Assembly: GCF_022829605.1 (NCBI RefSeq) | Contig: NZ_JAKSYD010000074.1 | Location: 102,942 to 166,941, forward strand | Direction of reading: 5' to 3' | Source of the DNA: Methylobacterium sp. E-065 | GTDB taxonomy: Bacteria; Pseudomonadota; Alphaproteobacteria; Rhizobiales; Beijerinckiaceae | DNA: 64,000 nucleotides | In this document: positions 1 through 9,920 of the stretch, piece by piece | How positions within the stretch are numbered: the first letter of the stretch is position 1 | Layout: every line of letters begins with the position of its first letter | The notes under the pieces: generated by a model | The model's input: only the letters and a program-made list of their open reading frames with translations | Told to the model about the DNA's origin: nothing | Databases searched by the model: none | Program-made: the position numbers and the translations under genes

Positions 1-545
1 TGCCGGACCTGCCGACGGTCGGCCTGTTCGGCCGTATCGCCACGTGGAAGGGCCAGCACGTTCTGATCGAGGCGGTGGAGCGTATTCCCGGCCTGCAGGC
101 CCTCTTGGTCGGTGACGCGACCTATCAGGACAGCGCCTATTTCGATCGCATCCGGGCCCTGGTCGAACAGAAGCACCTGTCCGATCGGGTCAAATTCCTG
201 GGCTTCCGAAAGGATGTCCCGCGCCTCATGGCGGCGGTCGATATCGTGGCGCACACGTCGATCGATCCGGAACCGTTCGGACGCGTCATCGTCGAGGGCA
301 TGGCGTTGGGCCGCCCCGTGATCGCCACGCGGGGCGGCGGCGTGGGCGAGATCATCGATCACGGGACGACCGGCCTCCTCTATCCGCCGGGCGACAGCGT
401 GGCGCTGGCAGAGGCTTTACGCTCACTCCTGAACGACCACGCGATGGCCTCACGCCTTGCGGCGGATGGGCGGAGCACGGTCGCGACGCGCTTCTCGATC
501 GAGCGATCGGTTCAGGATTTGGATCGCGTGTTCAGCGGCTTGTGA
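1..545 (+). CDS. Glycosyltransferase family 4, C-terminal part (5' end outside window)
   Basis: An open frame enters the window from the left edge (codons in phase from base 3) and stops at 543-545, so the start lies upstream. The visible part is the nucleotide-sugar-binding half of a GT-B fold glycosyltransferase: VGLFGRIATWKGQ is the usual beta-strand/lysine motif at the start of the C-terminal Rossmann domain, and EPFGRVIVEGMALGRPVIA is the EX7E donor-binding motif, followed by GGVGEII. It would transfer a sugar from a nucleotide donor to a lipid, polysaccharide or protein acceptor in the cytoplasm. The acceptor cannot be inferred. The family is clear; the specific role is unknown. Confidence 0.9.
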   Translation, partial: PDLPTVGLFGRIATWKGQHVLIEAVERIPGLQALLVGDATYQDSAYFDRIRALVEQKHLSDRVKFLGFRKDVPRLMAAVDIVAHTSIDPEPFGRVIVEGMALGRPVIATRGGGVGEIIDHGTTGLLYPPGDSVALAEALRSLLNDHAMASRLAADGRSTVATRFSIERSVQDLDRVFSGL

Positions 546-642
546 GACGGCTTGTTCAGCGGGTCGAACCGGGGTTCGGGTCGCATCCCGTTGTCGCTCC
601 ACCCGCCGGGGAAAGAGCGCGCGCGGAAGCTGCGGGCAGCGC

Positions 643-832
643 TCAAAGACGGTGTTCCACGTCGAACACCTCGAAGCCGCCATGTCTTCAGACGTCGCCG
701 TGGCGTCGACTCGCGCTCTCCGTCTTGAGCCTCTCGGCGGCGACGCGAGACGGTGGCGCGGGCGTCGATGCGGCTGCCGCGGACGAAGGCGTCGATCGCT
801 GCCTCAAGCTGGTGAGCGTCGATTACCGCCAT
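643..832 (-). pseudogene. Small decayed gene of unknown function
   Basis: A minus-strand reading starts at an ATG at 832, overlapping the end of the 95-aa gene by 10 bases, with MAVIDAHQLEAAIDAFVRGS. After about 29 codons the plausible protein moves to another frame (VAAERLKTESASRR), meets a TGA near 688, then reads RHGGFEVFDVEHRL before a TGA at 643-645. This looks like a short gene carrying one frameshift and one stop. The uninterrupted frame from 832 runs on to 512 but becomes arginine-rich and overlaps the glycosyltransferase end. The family is not recognised. Confidence 0.3.
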
Positions 833-1110
833 CTCTCGTCCGTGCACGCAAGGACGTAGACGACGTGCATGCAGCGCGACTGCGCCGCCTGCGACGTGGC
901 ATCGGCCATGCACGCCTGCATGCCGGACGAAAGCACCGCCCGATCGACTCCCTCGGGGCCGCCGCAGGTGAAGATCGGCTGGAAGCCTTCGAATCGACTG
1001 ACCTGCCAGAAGATGGCCACAACCGACAAGAGGCAGAGCAGCGCCACCAGACCCGTGTTGTCGTAAAACCAGTGCCGTGGCTCTGCCTTAGAAGCGGCGG
1101 CCTTACTCAT
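823..1110 (-). CDS. Hypothetical 95-aa single-pass membrane protein
   Basis: An intact 95-codon frame begins MSKAAASKAEPRHWFYDN, followed by one hydrophobic segment at about residues 20-40 (TGLVALLCLLSVVAIFWQV). Its C-terminal half has four cysteines (CGG, ACM, RCM, ACT) that would lie outside the cytoplasm if the N-terminus is inside. The start overlaps the stop of the preceding 75-aa frame as ATGA, which suggests translational coupling. The composition looks coding (a defined TM segment and a balanced tail), but I do not recognise the family. It sits just outside the integrase remnant described below. Confidence 0.55.
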   Translation of the reverse strand: MSKAAASKAEPRHWFYDNTGLVALLCLLSVVAIFWQVSRFEGFQPIFTCGGPEGVDRAVLSSGMQACMADATSQAAQSRCMHVVYVLACTDERWR

Positions 1111-1334
1111 CTCTGCGCCAGAGAGACCAGGGCGACAGCTTTCTTCACGATCGAGCGGCGTGTGCCCGGCCGGGTCGCCGTGTTGGCCAGCTGTGTATCG
1201 GCCGCAGGACGCCTTCCGATCGCCGTCGCGCCGTCGAGGGTTTGATCCAGCCGGAGGGTCAAAGGCCTGGCGTTCGCGACTGCGCGGCCGGCTACGATCG
1301 CAGCGTCGATCCTATGATCTCTCGCTTGAGTCAT
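1107..1334 (-). CDS. Hypothetical 75-aa protein
   Basis: The frame starts at ATG 1334 with GCGGAG directly upstream and ends in a TGA that overlaps the ATG of the 95-aa membrane protein gene. The sequence has an N-terminal part (MTQARDHRIDAAIVAGRAV) and a basic C-terminal part (TRRSIVKKAVALVSLAQR). No domain is recognised. The ATGA overlap with an evidently coding downstream gene is the main reason to accept it. It may be a leftover of accessory DNA rather than a maintained gene. Confidence 0.35.
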   Translation of the reverse strand: MTQARDHRIDAAIVAGRAVANARPLTLRLDQTLDGATAIGRRPAADTQLANTATRPGTRRSIVKKAVALVSLAQR

Positions 1335-1382
1335 GCTCCGCTGCGAAAATCGGGCTGTCTGGAAGGCAACCACGACTTGGTC

Positions 1383-1429
1383 GGTGGGCGATGAGAGCCT
1401 CAGACCTCCGACCCGTTCCGTGTAAAGGA
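1383..1429 (-). repeat. Degenerate copy of the tRNA-Val 3' half (att-like direct repeat)
   Basis: These 47 bases match 2304-2350 of the tRNA-Val gene at 39 of 47 positions by hand alignment, in the same orientation, including an unbroken run of ten (GTGTAAAGGA) over the anticodon loop. The match covers part of the CCA end, the T arm, the variable region and the 3' side of the anticodon arm, which is the part usually duplicated when a tyrosine-recombinase element integrates into a tRNA. It lies on the far side of the integrase remnant from the tRNA, so it is best read as the distal attachment site of an old insertion. Confidence 0.6.
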
Positions 1430-1564
1430 TTGGTGTTCTCCTGTCATAGAGCGTCGTCCCTCCACGACAGCGCCGTAGCAGGTCATCCTGTTCTCCAGAA
1501 AGCCTTCGTTTCCGGAGAATAACCGGAGACCTGTTCCGGGCCCGTCCGCCGGATGGCCGCCATC

Positions 1565-1789
1565 CTACCCGACGGGCTCGACCTCGATATTGACCGCTTG
1601 GATGCCAAGGAGTTCTTCGTCCGGCCCTTCGACGCCCCACACCACGCGCGTCACCCGGTAAGCGCCACGGACCTCATGCTTTCCGCCCAGCATGACCTCC
1701 TCGCCTCGGCGTGGGACCTACCGCCAGAAGCGGGCACCACACTCCTTCCCTGCGAGAAAAAACCTGATGCTGACCTCGGTATCACGCAT
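1565..1789 (-). pseudogene. Small cargo gene with an in-frame stop
   Basis: The minus-strand reading from ATG 1789 gives MRDTEVSIRFFLAGKECGAR and FWR, then a TAG at 1718-1720 (codon 24). It continues in the same frame with VPRRGEEVMLGG, YRVTRVVWGVEGPDEE and QAVNIEVEPVG to a TAG at 1565-1567. The second part reads as a well-formed small protein, so the gene would be about 74 residues with one nonsense mutation. It starts 28 bases after the restored stop of the integrase remnant and lies between the two att-like repeats, so it was probably carried by the same element. The family is not recognised. Confidence 0.45.
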
Positions 1790-1816
1790 GACTCTTCGTC
1801 TCTTCATCCCTTCCGG

Positions 1817-2300
1817 CTACCTGCGCCGTCCGGACACGTTCTCGACGACGCCGCGCAGGTGCTCGGACGCGTGACGCCCAGAGGCGCCCTCGACCACGCA
1901 CTCGGTCGTGCCGAGCGCCTTCGCCACCGTCGAACGGCATCCCGTCCATAACGGCCGAGGTCACGAAAGTGTGCCCTCGGATGTGGGGCGGGATCGCCTC
2001 GCCGAGACCCGCCGCCTTCCGAAAGCCCAGCGCGGCGAGCCGCAATTGGGCGGCCTGCATGCGGGTCAGCCACCGGTCCCAGGCCGGAGTCCTGTCCGGC
2101 AGCGGATCGAGCAGCTTGCGATCCGTGTGCGCGGAACCGAGCGCGGCCGACAGCACCGTCAACGCGCGGCGCGCGGTCCTGTCGCCGAAGCGCGGCTCTC
2201 GGCCTCGGCTGCGAAGCGGTAGTCCGGGCCGACCTTGAACCGCGCCAGCGCCGTGCGCGGGGTCGCGTAGGCCCGACGCGCGTTCTAAGTCCCTGAGAAA
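1817..2300 (-). pseudogene. Tyrosine recombinase (integrase) remnant next to tRNA-Val
   Basis: Directly downstream of the tRNA-Val 3' end the minus strand holds pieces of a tyrosine recombinase in different frames. One piece ends PPHIRGHTFVTSAVMDGMPFD, which resembles the box II histidine/arginine region. Removing one G near 1920 restores VAKALGTTECVVEGA, then SGRHASEHLRGVVENVSGRRR and a TAG at 1817-1819, typical of an integrase C-terminus. In the related motif (YGHxxPxHLR) the nucleophile is Tyr; here that position reads Ser. Further upstream another frame holds YATPRTALARFKVGPDYRF, so there is at least one more shift. It is a non-functional relic of an element that used this tRNA as its target. 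Confidence 0.65.
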
Positions 2301-2302
2301 CA

Positions 2303-2378
2303 TGGTGGGCGGTGAGGGACTCGAACCCCCGACCCTCTCCGTGTAAAGGAGACGCTCTACCAACTGAGCTAACCGCCC
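2303..2378 (-). tRNA. tRNA-Val (anticodon UAC), CCA encoded
   Basis: The reverse complement folds as a standard tRNA. The acceptor GGGCGGT pairs with ACCGCCC, followed by discriminator A and an encoded CCA (2303-2305). The D arm contains AGCTCAGTTGGTAGAGC. The anticodon stem TCTCC/GGAGA encloses TTTACAC, giving anticodon TAC, and the T arm has GGTTCGAGTCC. At 76 nt including CCA it looks intact and functional. Its 3' half is the likely target of the decayed integrase described above. Confidence 0.97.
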
Positions 2379-2436
2379 CGTGACCGACCGTTACGGCATG
2401 CGGCCGGTCAGGCGCAAGATCCGCTGCCCGCGGACG

Positions 2437-3162
2437 CTACCTGCGATCGGCCATCCGTGCCGCCAGGGCCGGCGTGAGGCCCGTGGTCTCGACCGGTGTC
2501 GGAGCCTGTCGCAGCTGCGCAGACCCACGTGCTGCCGCCAGGACAGAGCGGGTTCCGGCCTCGACCGAACAGATCAACGGGCACGGAACGCGCGATGCCA
2601 GGCGCGACGCGAGGCCGGCGAGCCCTGCACCCCCCAGGATCACGGTGGCGGCGCCAGCCTCCGCACAGGACTCACAGGCCTCGGCCAGCCCGGCCAGAGC
2701 AGCGTCCGGATCACGGGCGATCGCGGCGCCACTCGGGGCGACGGTGCGGATCGCGGCCAGCCGATCGGCGAGCCCCAGCGCGGCCACGAACTCCCGCAGC
2801 ATCGGCTCCCAGGCGGCCCCGCCGGTGACGATCCCGAACGAGCCCCGTGCCACAGCCTCCTGACAGGCGGCCTCCGCCATGCCGACCACCGGGACCCTGG
2901 CGACCTCGCGCAGGGCGAACAGGCCCGGATCGCCGAAGCACGCGAGATAGACGGCGTCGCACCCCGCCTCGTGCTCGGCCAGGGCGTCGAGGGCCGCATG
3001 GCCGGCGATGGCCGCGGCGCTGCGGCTCGCGATGTAGCGGGCCCCGAAACGCCCGGTGACGGCGCGCAATGCGGCCTGGTCCCCGAGCTGAGCACGGACA
3101 TGCCCGGCGACCAGATCGGTGATCGCCGCGCTGGTGTTCGGGTTGATCAGCAGGATGCGCAT
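2437..3162 (-). CDS. Asp/Glu/hydantoin racemase family protein
   Basis: This 241-aa protein starts MRILLINPNTSAAITD, the signature N-terminus of the hydantoin/Asp-Glu racemase family. It carries the two conserved cysteine contexts expected of the cofactor-independent two-base mechanism: YLACFGDPGL in the middle and PLICSVEAG near the C-terminus. Such enzymes racemise amino acids or hydantoins, or act on related small acids, in the cytosol. The ATG at 3162 is preferred because the family N-terminus begins there; a longer frame to 3219 runs through the lon terminator. The substrate is unknown, and no hydantoinase or carbamoylase gene is adjacent. Confidence 0.85.
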   Translation of the reverse strand: MRILLINPNTSAAITDLVAGHVRAQLGDQAALRAVTGRFGARYIASRSAAAIAGHAALDALAEHEAGCDAVYLACFGDPGLFALREVARVPVVGMAEAACQEAVARGSFGIVTGGAAWEPMLREFVAALGLADRLAAIRTVAPSGAAIARDPDAALAGLAEACESCAEAGAATVILGGAGLAGLASRLASRVPCPLICSVEAGTRSVLAAARGSAQLRQAPTPVETTGLTPALAARMADRR

Positions 3163-3178
3163 CCGGCCCTCGCACACG

Positions 3179-3212
3179 AAAAAGCCCCCGGGGACGATCC
3201 CCGGGGGCTTTC
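3179..3212 (-). terminator. Intrinsic terminator of lon
   Basis: A perfect 14-bp stem (3181-3194 with 3198-3211, AAAGCCCCCGGGGA) has a 3-base loop. Read on the minus strand it runs into CTTTTTCG. It lies just past the lon stop and just before the racemase start, separating the two units. Confidence 0.85.
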
Positions 3213-3234
3213 TTGACACGTCAGGCTGAGAGGG

Positions 3235-5661
<2,427 letters not shown>

Positions 5662-5865
5662 GCTGACTTCCTCTCAGGACACCCGGCTTCGTCGCCTCCA
5701 TGCACGGAGCGCGCCTACAGCCAGGGGCCGACCGGGCCGCGAGGGTCGGGGCTTTTTGGGACTTTGCGGCTGGTAACGCGGACCGCGCCTCGAAGGAGCG
5801 AGCGGCCACCGCGCTGAGCCTGAAGTGGCTGCGAGGGAGCGCGTTTTCAAGGCTATCCCCACAGC

Positions 5866-5887
5866 GCGCCCGGCCGGAGCCGGGCGC
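5866..5887 (-). terminator. Hairpin downstream of clpX (possible terminator)
   Basis: A 9-bp GC stem (5866-5874 with 5879-5887) with a CGGA loop lies 22 bases past the clpX stop. No T tract follows on the minus strand, so it may only slow transcription or protect the 3' end. Confidence 0.35.
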
Positions 5888-5909
5888 TTAATGCAACCCT
5901 ACCAAGCGC

Positions 5910-7181
5910 TTACGCACTGACGCTGGCGGGTGCGTCCTTGTTGCGGTCGCCATGGATGTAGAGCGGGCGCGACTTGCCTTCGACCACCTCGGGACCGATC
6001 ACGACCTGCTCCACGGACTCGAGGCCCGGCAGGTCGTACATCGTGTCGAGCAGGATCGTCTCCAGGATGGAGCGCAGGCCGCGGGCGCCGGTCTTGCGCT
6101 CGATCGCCTTGCGGGCGACCAGCGACAGGGCGTCGTCCTGGAAGGTCAGGTCCACGTTCTCCATCTCGAACAGCCGCTGGTACTGCTTGACCAGGGCGTT
6201 CTTCGGCTCCTGCAGGATCTTCTTCAGCGCGGCCTCGTCGAGGTCCTCGAGCGTCGCCAGAACCGGCAGACGGCCGACGAACTCGGGGATGAGGCCGAAC
6301 TTCAGCAGATCCTCGGGCTCGACCGAGCGGAAGATCTCGCCGGTGCGGCGGTCGTCCGGGGCCTGCACGGTCGCGCCGAAGCCGATCGAGGTCCCCTTGC
6401 CGCGCTGGGAGATGATCCGCTCCAGCCCCGCAAAGGCGCCGCCGCAGATGAACAGGATGTTGGTGGTGTCGACCTGCAGGAACTCCTGCTGCGGGTGCTT
6501 CCGGCCACCCTGGGGCGGGACGGAGGCGACCGTGCCCTCCATGATCTTCAGGAGCGCCTGCTGCACGCCCTCGCCCGACACGTCGCGGGTGATCGACGGG
6601 TTGTCGGACTTGCGCGAGATCTTGTCGATCTCGTCGATGTAGACGATGCCGCGCTGCGCCCGCTCGACGTTGTAGTCCGACGCCTGGAGCAGCTTGAGGA
6701 TGATGTTCTCGACGTCCTCACCAACATAGCCGGCCTCGGTGAGGGTCGTGGCGTCCGCCATGGTGAACGGCACGTCGAGGATCCGGGCGAGCGTCTGCGC
6801 GAGCAGCGTCTTGCCGGAACCGGTCGGCCCGATCAGCATGATGTTGGACTTGGCCAGCTCGACGTCGTTGTGCTTCGTCGCGTGGGCCAGCCGCTTGTAG
6901 TGGTTATGGACCGCGACCGAGAGGACCTTCTTGGCGAAGTCCTGGCCGATGACGTAATCGTCGAGGACGCGGCGGATTTCCTTCGGGGTCGGCACGCCGT
7001 CGCGGCTCTTCACCAGCGAGGATTTCGACTCCTCGCGGATGATGTCCATGCACAGCTCGACGCATTCGTCGCAGATGAACACCGTCGGGCCGGCGATCAG
7101 CTTGCGGACCTCGTGCTGGCTCTTGCCGCAGAACGAGCAATACAGCGTGCTCTTGGAGTCGGTGCCGCCAGTCTTGCTCAT
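5910..7181 (-). CDS. clpX: ATP-dependent Clp protease ATP-binding subunit ClpX
   Basis: This 423-aa protein is full length for ClpX. Residues 15-40 form the N-terminal zinc domain (Cys15, Cys18, Cys37, Cys40: CSFCGK and ICDECVELC). The AAA+ domain follows, with Walker [12 protein letters not shown], Walker [10 protein letters not shown] and the pore and sensor regions of the family. ClpX unfolds tagged substrates and threads them into ClpP. It lies directly downstream of clpP on the same strand with a 185-bp gap, and lon follows, giving the common alphaproteobacterial order tig-clpP-clpX-lon. Confidence 0.98.
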   Translation of the reverse strand: MSKTGGTDSKSTLYCSFCGKSQHEVRKLIAGPTVFICDECVELCMDIIREESKSSLVKSRDGVPTPKEIRRVLDDYVIGQDFAKKVLSVAVHNHYKRLAHATKHNDVELAKSNIMLIGPTGSGKTLLAQTLARILDVPFTMADATTLTEAGYVGEDVENIILKLLQASDYNVERAQRGIVYIDEIDKISRKSDNPSITRDVSGEGVQQALLKIMEGTVASVPPQGGRKHPQQEFLQVDTTNILFICGGAFAGLERIISQRGKGTSIGFGATVQAPDDRRTGEIFRSVEPEDLLKFGLIPEFVGRLPVLATLEDLDEAALKKILQEPKNALVKQYQRLFEMENVDLTFQDDALSLVARKAIERKTGARGLRSILETILLDTMYDLPGLESVEQVVIGPEVVEGKSRPLYIHGDRNKDAPASVSA

Positions 7182-7366
7182 ATCGGTCTCCGGATTCCTC
7201 GCGTCCGCGGCCGGCTAGGGGCGAACGCGCGACTTATGAATGTAGGGGGCCCGTTTAAAGAAACAGTATGCTGTGCGTCTTTGACCGAAGGGCCCAATCT
7301 CGGATGCAAACACGCTGCCGCGGCGGGATCAAGGCCGCGCCGCGGCTCTCGGGGAACGCGTTACGC

Positions 7367-7993
7367 TCAGGCGGCCGCCGGCTCGGGGCGCTTCTCGATC
7401 ACCTCGTCGATGAGCCCGAACTCCTTGGCCGCGTCGGCGGTCATGAAGTTGTCGCGCTCCAAGGCGGTGTGGATGGCGTCGTACTCACGCCCGGTGTGCT
7501 TGACGTAGATCTCGTTCAGGCGCCGCTTCAGCGCCTCGATCTCGCGGGCGTGGATCAGGATGTCGGTCGCCTGACCCTGGAAGCCGCCCGACGGCTGGTG
7601 GACCATGATCCGGGCGTTCGGCAGGGCGAAGCGATGGCCGGGCTCACCGGCGGTGAGCAGGAGCGAGCCCATCGAGGCGGCCTGGCCGACACAGAGCGTC
7701 GTCACCGGGCAGCGGATGAACTGCATCGTGTCGTAGATCGACAGGCCGGAGGTGACCACGCCGCCGGGGGAATTGATGTAGAAGGAAATTTCCTTCTTCG
7801 GATTCTCCGCCTCGAGGAACAGGAGCTGCGCCACGATCAGCGAAGCGCCGTAATCCTCCACGGGCCCGGTCAGGAAGATGATCCGCTCGCGCAGCAGGCG
7901 GGAGTAGATGTCGAAGGCGCGCTCGCCGCGGCTCGATTGCTCGACGACCATCGGCACGAGCGCGTTGTTGTAGACGTCGATCGGATCTCTCAT
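7367..7993 (-). CDS. clpP: ATP-dependent Clp protease proteolytic subunit ClpP
   Basis: This 208-aa serine peptidase forms the tetradecameric barrel that degrades proteins unfolded by ClpX or ClpA. The catalytic serine lies in GQAASMGS (Ser107) and the histidine in MVHQPSGG (His132); the oligomerisation and hydrophobic-patch regions are intact. The start is set at ATG 7993 ([19 protein letters not shown]), which matches the family N-terminus and has AGGACGAG upstream. The open frame reaches 8062 but adds a glycine/proline lead with no family counterpart. It sits between tig and clpX on the same strand. Confidence 0.97.
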   Translation of the reverse strand: MRDPIDVYNNALVPMVVEQSSRGERAFDIYSRLLRERIIFLTGPVEDYGASLIVAQLLFLEAENPKKEISFYINSPGGVVTSGLSIYDTMQFIRCPVTTLCVGQAASMGSLLLTAGEPGHRFALPNARIMVHQPSGGFQGQATDILIHAREIEALKRRLNEIYVKHTGREYDAIHTALERDNFMTADAAKEFGLIDEVIEKRPEPAAA

Positions 7994-8118
7994 CTCGTCC
8001 TGCCCAGAGTGAGGCCCGGGACCGCCGCGAATCAGGGCAGCCCCGGACATGTCAGCGAACACCGGCGATGCTTAACCATCGCCTAATTCTTGCCCGCCGT
8101 CCTCGGACAGGGCGGGTC

Positions 8119-9555
8119 TCAGTCGGCCTTGGGCTCGGTCTTGGATTCGACCTTGGCCCCGGCCTCGTCTGCCGGCTTGTCGCCGGTCGTGTCGTCGTCA
8201 TCATCGTCTGCGAAAAGCGCCTCTTTCGAGACGGGCTCCTCGACGAGTTTGACCTGCCCGAGGACGTGGTCAACCACCTTTTCCTCGAACAGGGGCGCGC
8301 GGAGTTCCGCGAGCGCCTGCGCATTCTTCCGGTAGAAGTCCCAGACCTGCTGCTCCTGGCCCGGGAACTGCCGGACCCGGGCGATGAGGGCCTGGTTCAC
8401 CTCGTCATCCGAGACCTTGATATCGGCGCTCTCGCCGACCTGCGCAAGCACGAGACCGAGACGGACGCGCCGTTCCGCGATCTTGCGGTATTCGGCCTGG
8501 GCCTTCTCCTCGGTGGTGTCCTCGTCCGCGAAGGTCTTGCCCCGGGTCTTGAGGTCCTGCTCGACCTGCGCCCACACGGCGGCGAATTCCTGCGCCACCA
8601 GGGAGGGGGGCAGCTCGAAGGCGTACTTGGTGTCCAGCGCGTCGAGGAGGTCCTTCTTGAGGCGGCGGCGCGAGGCCGTCTCGTAGTCCCGGCCGATCGC
8701 CTCGGACACGGCCTCACGGAGCTTCTCCAGCGACTCCATGCCCATGGTCTTGGCGAACTCGTCGTCGACCTTGGCCTCGCCCGGCGCCTGGATCTTCGTG
8801 ACGGTCACGTCGAACTCGGCATCCTTGCCGGCGAGCTGCTCGGCTCCGTACTCGGCCGGGAAGGTCACCTTCACGAGGCGCTTGTCGCCGACCTTGGCGC
8901 CGACCAGCTGCTCCTCGAAGCCCGGGATGAACGAGCCCGAGCCGAGCTCCAGGTCGATGCCCTCGCCCTTGCCGCCCTGGAACTCCTCGCCGTCGATCCG
9001 GCCGATGAAGTCGATCGTGGCACGGTCGCCGGTCTGAGCCTCGGCGCCCTCATCCCGATCGGCGAACGGACGGCCCTGGCCGGCCATGCGCTCCAGCGCC
9101 TCGTCGACCTCCGTGTCGGAGGGCTTGGCGACCTGCTTGGTGAGGCTGACGTCGGACAGATCGGCGAGCTCGAAGCTCGGCATCACCTCGAGGGCCACCT
9201 TGAAGGCGAGGTCGCCCTTGGCGTCGAGCGCCTTCTCGACCTCGGCCTGATCGGTCGGGAACTCGACCTGCGGCTCGAGCGCGAGCTTGAGCCCGTTATC
9301 GGTCACGATCTTGCGGTTGGCCTCGTTGACGGCGTTCTGCACCACCTCGGCCATCACGGAGCGGCCGTAGACCTTGCGCAGATGCGCGACCGGCACCTTG
9401 CCGGGGCGGAAGCCCTTCAGCTGCACCTTGTCCTTCATGCCGGACAGCTCTGTAGTCAGGCGCTCCTCGAGTTCCTGGGCGGCCAGATGAACCTGAAACT
9501 CGCGCTTCAGGCCATGGGTGGCGGTCCCTTGGGCGTTGATCTCGGTCACCTGCAT
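8119..9555 (-). CDS. tig: Trigger factor (ribosome-associated chaperone and prolyl isomerase)
   Basis: This 478-aa protein has the three trigger factor domains: an N-terminal ribosome-binding domain with the signature loop GFRPGKVP (residues 48-55), a central FKBP-type PPIase domain (about 160-245, [17 protein letters not shown] and [10 protein letters not shown]), and a long helical C-terminal chaperone arm. The tail after about residue 440 is acidic and lysine/alanine-rich ([15 protein letters not shown]), which is longer than in enterobacteria but common in this group. It catches nascent chains at the ribosome exit. It is first in the minus-strand block leading to clpP and clpX. Confidence 0.97.
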   Translation of the reverse strand: MQVTEINAQGTATHGLKREFQVHLAAQELEERLTTELSGMKDKVQLKGFRPGKVPVAHLRKVYGRSVMAEVVQNAVNEANRKIVTDNGLKLALEPQVEFPTDQAEVEKALDAKGDLAFKVALEVMPSFELADLSDVSLTKQVAKPSDTEVDEALERMAGQGRPFADRDEGAEAQTGDRATIDFIGRIDGEEFQGGKGEGIDLELGSGSFIPGFEEQLVGAKVGDKRLVKVTFPAEYGAEQLAGKDAEFDVTVTKIQAPGEAKVDDEFAKTMGMESLEKLREAVSEAIGRDYETASRRRLKKDLLDALDTKYAFELPPSLVAQEFAAVWAQVEQDLKTRGKTFADEDTTEEKAQAEYRKIAERRVRLGLVLAQVGESADIKVSDDEVNQALIARVRQFPGQEQQVWDFYRKNAQALAELRAPLFEEKVVDHVLGQVKLVEEPVSKEALFADDDDDDTTGDKPADEAGAKVESKTEPKAD

Positions 9556-9688
9556 CGTCGTCGTCGCTCTTCAAAAAAACCTGGGTTCGCCGACCGGGCC
9601 GGCGTCGTGCTCGCGCGGACCGGGATGCCGAGATGTCGGGTGACGGGATCGGGGCGGCCCGCTGGGACCACACCTTCAGGAAAGGCCC

Positions 9689-9773
9689 TGGTGCGGGCGG
9701 AGGGGCTCGAACCCCCACGTCTTGCGACACTGGAACCTAAATCCAGCGCGTCTACCAGTTCCGCCACGCCCGC
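9689..9773 (-). tRNA. tRNA-Leu (anticodon UAG), CCA encoded
   Basis: The reverse complement begins GCGGGCG, pairing with CGCCCGC, followed by A and an encoded CCA at 9689-9691. The anticodon stem CTGGA/TCCAG encloses TTTAGGT, giving anticodon TAG. A long variable arm (TGTCGCAAGACG) marks a class II leucine tRNA, and the T arm carries GGTTCGAGCCC. Length is 85 nt. Confidence 0.96.
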
Positions 9774-9920
9774 GCGCGCCGACATCCGGCGCATCGCCGG
9801 CCGCCGGAAGCGGGCCCTATAGCATGGGCCGGCGGGGCCGCAGCAAAAAACTTGTGCTGTGGCGCCCGGGCCGCCGCACCGCTATGGAGCGGGTCCGTCG
9901 CGAGAAGCAGCCGAGACTTC

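Noticed and set aside
457..1245. A 262-codon plus-strand open frame over the small minus-strand genes
   Set aside because: Arg/Gly-rich composition and overlap with a clearly coding 95-aa membrane protein on the other strand.
5844..5852. CTTGAAA as a heat-shock sigma -35 element for lon
   Set aside because: No acceptable -10 element at the right distance; left only as a remark in the lon entry.
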